Shown piece after piece: positions 4,948 to 8,040 of a DNA stretch of 8,040 bases (positions within the stretch are counted from its first letter, which is position 1; every line of letters starts with the position of its first letter). A model generated the notes under the pieces. That model had not been told where the DNA came from. It saw only the letters and a list, made by a program, of their open reading frames with translations, and did no database searches. Origin of the DNA: Candidatus Aenigmatarchaeota archaeon (GTDB lineage: Archaea > Aenigmatarchaeota > Aenigmatarchaeia > Aenigmatarchaeales > Aenigmatarchaeaceae); the NCBI GenBank assembly GCA_028715225.1, contig JAQUSH010000030.1, forward strand, positions 1 through 8,040, read 5' to 3'. Position numbers and translations under genes: made by a program.

Positions 4948-6318
4948 TTAGTGTATTAACCCCTTCTTAAATTTATCTTCTGCTTTAGAAATGCTATGAA
5001 TTATATAATTCATATCGTGCTTTATTGACAGCATAGGATAAAATACTACTGTTTTGATGAATACATTTCTGAATTTTAGGTATTTTCCTTTTCCTATTGA
5101 ATGAACTCGATTTATCATACCAATTGCTATTGTCATTCTTAGGGCGAAAGCAATAAGGAACAAAGTCTGCAGAGCTGAAAGTGTGAAGAACGGACTAGTT
5201 ACTAAGAAAGTTGCCAACACACCTCCTACTATTGGACCCATAGATGAACCTATTCCTGCAAAGAACCTGTAGTTTGCTATGAATGTAGGGCTGTCATCTG
5301 ACGGTGATACATTAAGCAAGTAATTAAATGAAGCTATGTTAAATCCAGCAAATACAAATGCGCTGAGCACTCTTTCAATCATAAGCATAGGAATGCTGTT
5401 TATGAAAAGCATGATAAGAGCACCGAATGGTACAAGCAACGCACAAACAAACATGATTTTTCTGTCTCCGAAACGGTCAGTCATTCTTCCCCAGTATCTC
5501 TGAGATAAAGTGTCAACTACAAAATAGACTGCTAATGATATTGCATACCATTCATAACCGATGTTCATATCTCTTAGAACATAAACAATCCAGAACGGTG
5601 AAGCTAGTTGTATAGCAAATGCCATCAGCGTTTTGAATAGAACAAAGTTGGAATAGTTGCTATGATGGTTTATTCCGTGTATGAAATGCTTGAAACTGAA
5701 TGTAACTTTAGGATGTGCTTTGATCGGCGTGTCTACCATCTTGTTAAGATAATAGCTAGATAAAAATCCAAATATCATGGATACGGCAAATATTATAGCA
5801 AACCCGTAAAAGTTGTTCATTATTCCTAAAAACCAACCTGCCCATAAGGTTGCGAAAAAAGCTGCTACATTTGAAATCATGTTTCGCTTTCCGAAATAAG
5901 TTCCTCTTATCTTTTGAGGTACGATGTCAGCTATCCATGAAAACCAAGCAGTGTTTGCTATCTGTGTAAAGATTCCTTGTATGCATAAGAAGAGTAAGAA
6001 CCACCAGACACCGTTCTGAAACAGAAACGGTATAAGTATCATCGGTATCCAGAACAGACGGCTTATCATTAGATTTATATTGCATGCTGCTTTCTTGCTT
6101 CCGAATTTCTTTATTATTTTTTTACTGAAAGCCTGAACAATTATACCGAACAGATCAGGCAGAGAGCTCAGCAAACCGACCATTTCATTTGAAGCACCCA
6201 GAGCTAAAGCGAACGGTATTTTATAGTTATCAGTTATTCCGTTTTTGGCAGCATCATTTACTCCGTCTAGAACTGAGTATTTTAAAGACTTTTTGATGTC
6301 TTTCTGCTTTAGCTTCAT
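4948..6318 (-). CDS. Major facilitator superfamily transporter, substrate unknown
   Basis: 456 residues rich in hydrophobic helices, consistent with the 12-helix MFS fold of two six-helix halves. The second half carries a clear motif A between helices: WGRMTDRFGDRKIM (276-289). The first half has a related loop, KKIIKKFGSKKAA (66-78), and the segment ADIVPQKIRGTYFGKRN (130-146), typical of this superfamily. A central cytoplasmic loop (about 196-222, His- and Lys-rich) separates the halves, and a basic amphipathic tail of about 50 residues follows the last helix. The substrate cannot be inferred; related proteins range from sugar to drug and peptide transporters. ATG 6318 lies about 27 nt from a TATA-like TTTTAATA, suggesting leaderless expression. 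A small membrane protein gene precedes it on the same strand. Confidence 0.88.
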   Translation of the reverse strand: MKLKQKDIKKSLKYSVLDGVNDAAKNGITDNYKIPFALALGASNEMVGLLSSLPDLFGIIVQAFSKKIIKKFGSKKAACNINLMISRLFWIPMILIPFLFQNGVWWFLLFLCIQGIFTQIANTAWFSWIADIVPQKIRGTYFGKRNMISNVAAFFATLWAGWFLGIMNNFYGFAIIFAVSMIFGFLSSYYLNKMVDTPIKAHPKVTFSFKHFIHGINHHSNYSNFVLFKTLMAFAIQLASPFWIVYVLRDMNIGYEWYAISLAVYFVVDTLSQRYWGRMTDRFGDRKIMFVCALLVPFGALIMLFINSIPMLMIERVLSAFVFAGFNIASFNYLLNVSPSDDSPTFIANYRFFAGIGSSMGPIVGGVLATFLVTSPFFTLSALQTLFLIAFALRMTIAIGMINRVHSIGKGKYLKFRNVFIKTVVFYPMLSIKHDMNYIIHSISKAEDKFKKGLIH

Positions 6319-6339
6319 ATGATAGATTGTCTATTATCT

Positions 6340-6352
6340 AGTATTAAAATTA
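6340..6352 (-). promoter_or_regulatory. TATA-like box of the MFS transporter
   Basis: ATAATTTTAATAC on the minus strand, centred near 6345, is about 27 nt from the transporter's ATG (6318), so initiation at the ATG is expected. It overlaps the stop codon of the upstream small membrane protein. No Shine-Dalgarno precedes the ATG. Confidence 0.45.
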
Positions 6353-6550
6353 TTCTGTTTCCATCCAGATTAATAATATTCCTAAGACAACTAAAGATAC
6401 TGGCACTATTCCTTTAAGCATAAACCAAAGTTCCTGCCATAATGCTGGACAATAGTTCACAAAGCTTCCGCATATGCTTGAAGGTATTAGCATCCATATT
6501 CCTGCTAAAGTTACTATTACTCCTAAGATTATTTTTCCTGCGTTGACCAT
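6350..6550 (-). CDS. Small two-helix membrane protein, function unknown
   Basis: 66 residues with two hydrophobic helices, about 5-24 (AGKIILGVIVTLAGIWMLIP) and 46-63. The loop between them is 20 residues with two cysteines (Cys27 and Cys34 in ICGSFVNYC) and aromatic residues (ALWQELWFM). The Cys pair would sit on one membrane face and could form a disulfide. Small proteins of this shape are frequent in archaeal genomes and have no assigned role. The ATG is about 27 nt from a TATA-like ATTTATATA and has no Shine-Dalgarno, so it is probably leaderless. It lies immediately upstream of the MFS transporter, whose TATA box overlaps its stop codon, so cotranscription is possible but not required. 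Confidence 0.75.
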   Translation of the reverse strand: MVNAGKIILGVIVTLAGIWMLIPSSICGSFVNYCPALWQELWFMLKGIVPVSLVVLGILLIWMETE

Positions 6551-6552
6551 AT

Positions 6553-6583
6553 TAATTTATAAAGGTTCTTTGTATATAAATTT
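6553..6583. promoter_or_regulatory. Divergent promoters between the small membrane protein and eL15
   Basis: Two TATA-like boxes lie in the gap. TATATAAAT (6573-6581), read on the minus strand as ATTTATATA, is centred 27 nt from the small membrane protein ATG at 6550. TTTATAAA (6556-6563), on the plus strand, would start eL15 mRNA near 6585, giving a leader of about 30 nt that includes GAGG. The first box is also readable in the plus direction, giving a start near 6603. Confidence 0.45.
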
Positions 6584-6614
6584 ACAGCTTGAAGCCAAGT
6601 GAGGCGATGTGAGA

Positions 6615-7118
6615 ATGGGTTACTATAAATACATGAAGACAGTTTACGACACGAAAGAACACGAAGACTTAATGAGACAAAGAGTTATTTCTTGGAATAA
6701 AGAGCCTGTGTTTGTCAAAATGGAACATCCAACTAAGCTAGACAGAGCTCACACTTTAGGTTTCAAAGCAAAACAGGGATTTTCTATTGTTCGTGTTAGA
6801 ATAGGAAAAGGTGGAAGCAAGAGAGAAAAGCCAGCTGGAGGTCGTAAGCCATTAAGATCAGGTATGACTAAGATAACTCCTAACATGAATTTACAGCATA
6901 TTTCTGAAATGCGTGTAGCTAAAAAATTCCCAAATCTTGAAGTTTTGAACAGTTATTATGTTGCTGAATCAGGCAAAGACATCTGGTTTGAAGTGATACT
7001 TGTAGATCCTCAGCATCCTTGCATTAAATCTGACAAACAGGTTAAATGGATATGTGAGCAGAGAGGTCGTGTGTTCCGCGGTCTGACGTCTGCTGGCAAG
7101 AGCAGCAGGAATTTGTGA
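6615..7118 (+). CDS. rpl15e: Ribosomal protein eL15 (L15e)
   Basis: A large-subunit protein shared by archaea and eukaryotes. Family landmarks in order: MGYYKYMK at the N-terminus, the segment HPTKLDRAHTLGFKAKQGF, the basic loop IGKGGSKREKP, NLEVLNSYYV, WFEVILVDPQHPCIKSD, and the end RGRVFRGLTSAGKSSRN. I place the start at ATG 6615 because eL15 proteins begin M-x-x-YKY. An in-frame GTG at 6609 would add two residues and is closer to GAGG (6601-6604), so it cannot be fully excluded. The product is 167 residues, ending right after the SAGKSSRN motif. Many archaeal and eukaryotic versions carry a further basic tail, so this one is C-terminally short. The gene is separated from the prenyl synthase by 55 nt. 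Confidence 0.96.
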   Translation: MGYYKYMKTVYDTKEHEDLMRQRVISWNKEPVFVKMEHPTKLDRAHTLGFKAKQGFSIVRVRIGKGGSKREKPAGGRKPLRSGMTKITPNMNLQHISEMRVAKKFPNLEVLNSYYVAESGKDIWFEVILVDPQHPCIKSDKQVKWICEQRGRVFRGLTSAGKSSRNL

Positions 7119-7133
7119 TTGTCGAACGTCAGA

Positions 7134-7170
7134 TTTAATAATGACGAATACTATTAATTAAAAAAGTGAT
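7134..7170 (+). promoter_or_regulatory. Possible promoter and ribosome binding site of the prenyl synthase
   Basis: TTTAATAA (7134-7141) in the 55-nt gap is placed to start transcription near 7163. GTGAT (7166-7170) lies 3 nt before the ATG at 7174. The signal is modest, and read-through from eL15 is equally plausible because no clear terminator lies between the genes. Confidence 0.3.
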
Positions 7171-7173
7171 TTA

Positions 7174-8040
7174 ATGGTTGATTTCAAAGATATTCTAGCT
7201 AAGAATAAACCTATTATTTGGGAAGAAGTTCAAAAATACCTTCCTAAGGAAGGAACATTTGGATTTGCAGATGTCGTTAATGAATATCCACGAAGACAAG
7301 GTAAATATGGTCGTGGCGTATTAATTCTTTTATCTTGTGAGGCATTTGGCGGAGATCCAAAGAAGGCAGTCAGAACAGCAGCTGCTATGCAATTGTCTGA
7401 AGATTGGCTATTAATTCATGATGATCTTGTTGATGATTCAGAAGAAAGACGAGGAAAACCAGCTTTGCACAGAATCTATGGGAAATCATATTCAATGAAC
7501 GCTGGGGATTACCTACAATCTATTCAATGGGAGGCTTTAATAAAAAACAAAGATATTCTTGATACTAAAACAACATTTAGAGTTTTAGATGAATTTGCTA
7601 GAATGTTGAAAATAACTGGAGAAGGTCAGCACTATGAAGCTGCTCTATTTAAGAAAAATGCTGTTCCTTTAGAAAAATTAGAATACGAACATTATTATCA
7701 AATTATTTACAGCAAAACTTGTGAATATACAATTAATGTACCAATAAGACTGGGTGCAATTATAGCAGGCGCCGACGAACAAACACTAAACAAAATAAAT
7801 GAGTTTGGTATACCTCTTGGAAAAGGATTTCAGATTAAAGATGATCTGCTAAATTTAACTGGTAAAGACATAGGTAAACAAATAGGTGGAGATATTTTTG
7901 AGGGTAAAAGAACCTTAATGTTAATTCATTTAGTAAAGCATACAACAGGCGAAGAACACAAAAAGGTTTTAGAAATCATGACAAAGCCAAGAGCGCAAAA
8001 AACAAGAGAAGAAGTAGATTATGTAATAGATTTAATGAAA
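7174..8040 (+). CDS. Trans-polyprenyl diphosphate synthase, probable GGPP/FPP synthase (3' end outside window)
   Basis: The frame runs open from ATG 7174 to the right edge, giving 289 residues and an incomplete C-terminus. It makes the isoprenoid chain used for archaeal ether lipids by adding IPP units to an allylic diphosphate. The first Asp-rich motif, DDLVDD, is at 83-88 after the helix MQLSEDWLLIH. The GKxxR-type motif appears as RQGKYGRG (41-48), GEGQHYE is at 149-155, and the second Asp motif is DDLLN (223-227), followed by GKQIGGDIFEGKRT. The last residue of that second motif is Asn instead of Asp, as in several eukaryotic-type GGPP synthases. Trp78, five residues before the first motif, is bulky, which in this family usually limits the product to C15-C20. 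The chain-length call is inference. It lies downstream of rpl15e on the same strand. Confidence 0.92.
   Translation, partial: MVDFKDILAKNKPIIWEEVQKYLPKEGTFGFADVVNEYPRRQGKYGRGVLILLSCEAFGGDPKKAVRTAAAMQLSEDWLLIHDDLVDDSEERRGKPALHRIYGKSYSMNAGDYLQSIQWEALIKNKDILDTKTTFRVLDEFARMLKITGEGQHYEAALFKKNAVPLEKLEYEHYYQIIYSKTCEYTINVPIRLGAIIAGADEQTLNKINEFGIPLGKGFQIKDDLLNLTGKDIGKQIGGDIFEGKRTLMLIHLVKHTTGEEHKKVLEIMTKPRAQKTREEVDYVIDLMK

Noticed and set aside
6011..6030. Inverted repeat CCGTTCTG-AAA-CAGAAACGG.
   Set aside because: It has one bulge, lies in the middle of the MFS transporter coding sequence and encodes a normal helix; not distinguishable from chance.
7127..7146. Possible terminator hairpin CGTCA...TGACG after eL15.
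   Set aside because: The 5-bp arms and 10-nt loop are weak and no T-run follows; archaeal termination does not normally depend on such hairpins.

Overview
The window is AT-rich and gene-dense. It looks like part of a small archaeal genome, most likely a DPANN-type lineage such as Woesearchaeota or Pacearchaeota. That lineage is inferred from gene content and style and has not been proven. Archaeal markers are ABCE1 (Rli1), ribosomal protein eL15, an archaeal zinc-ribbon/KH protein and an archaeal-type prenyl synthase. Upstream of several genes a TATA-like box lies about 26 nt from the start codon, which is typical of leaderless archaeal transcripts. Intergenic gaps are mostly under 80 nt. No tRNA, rRNA, CRISPR array or insertion sequence was seen.

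Layout. (1) 2-409, +: the C-terminal part of a rhomboid intramembrane serine protease, cut by the left edge. (2) 411-4027, all on the minus strand, read from high to low coordinate: a zinc-ribbon + KH RNA-binding protein, ABCE1, a protein with four CBS domains joined to a ribosome-hibernation (HPF/RaiA-like) domain, and a 43-residue basic CxxC...CxxC protein that lacks any ATG/GTG/TTG start. (3) 4066-4943, +: a small three-helix membrane protein, then two unrecognised small proteins that appear translationally coupled. (4) 4741-6550, minus: a small two-helix membrane protein, a major facilitator superfamily (MFS) transporter, and a short lipoprotein ORF lying wholly antisense to the last plus-strand ORF. 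(5) 6615-8040, +: ribosomal protein eL15 and an all-trans polyprenyl diphosphate synthase (probable geranylgeranyl or farnesyl diphosphate synthase) cut by the right edge.

The most interesting part is the minus-strand block 411-4027. ABCE1 splits ribosomes. The gene just downstream joins adenine-nucleotide-sensing CBS modules to a domain resembling the bacterial and plastid hibernation factors that occupy the 30S decoding region. Upstream is an RNA-binding KH protein, and downstream is a tiny, very basic zinc-binding-like protein of the kind often found on ribosomes. A working hypothesis is an archaeal island for ribosome recycling and energy-controlled hibernation. Each gene seems to have its own TATA box, apart from the 43-residue ORF, which would be read by coupling from the CBS-HPF gene.
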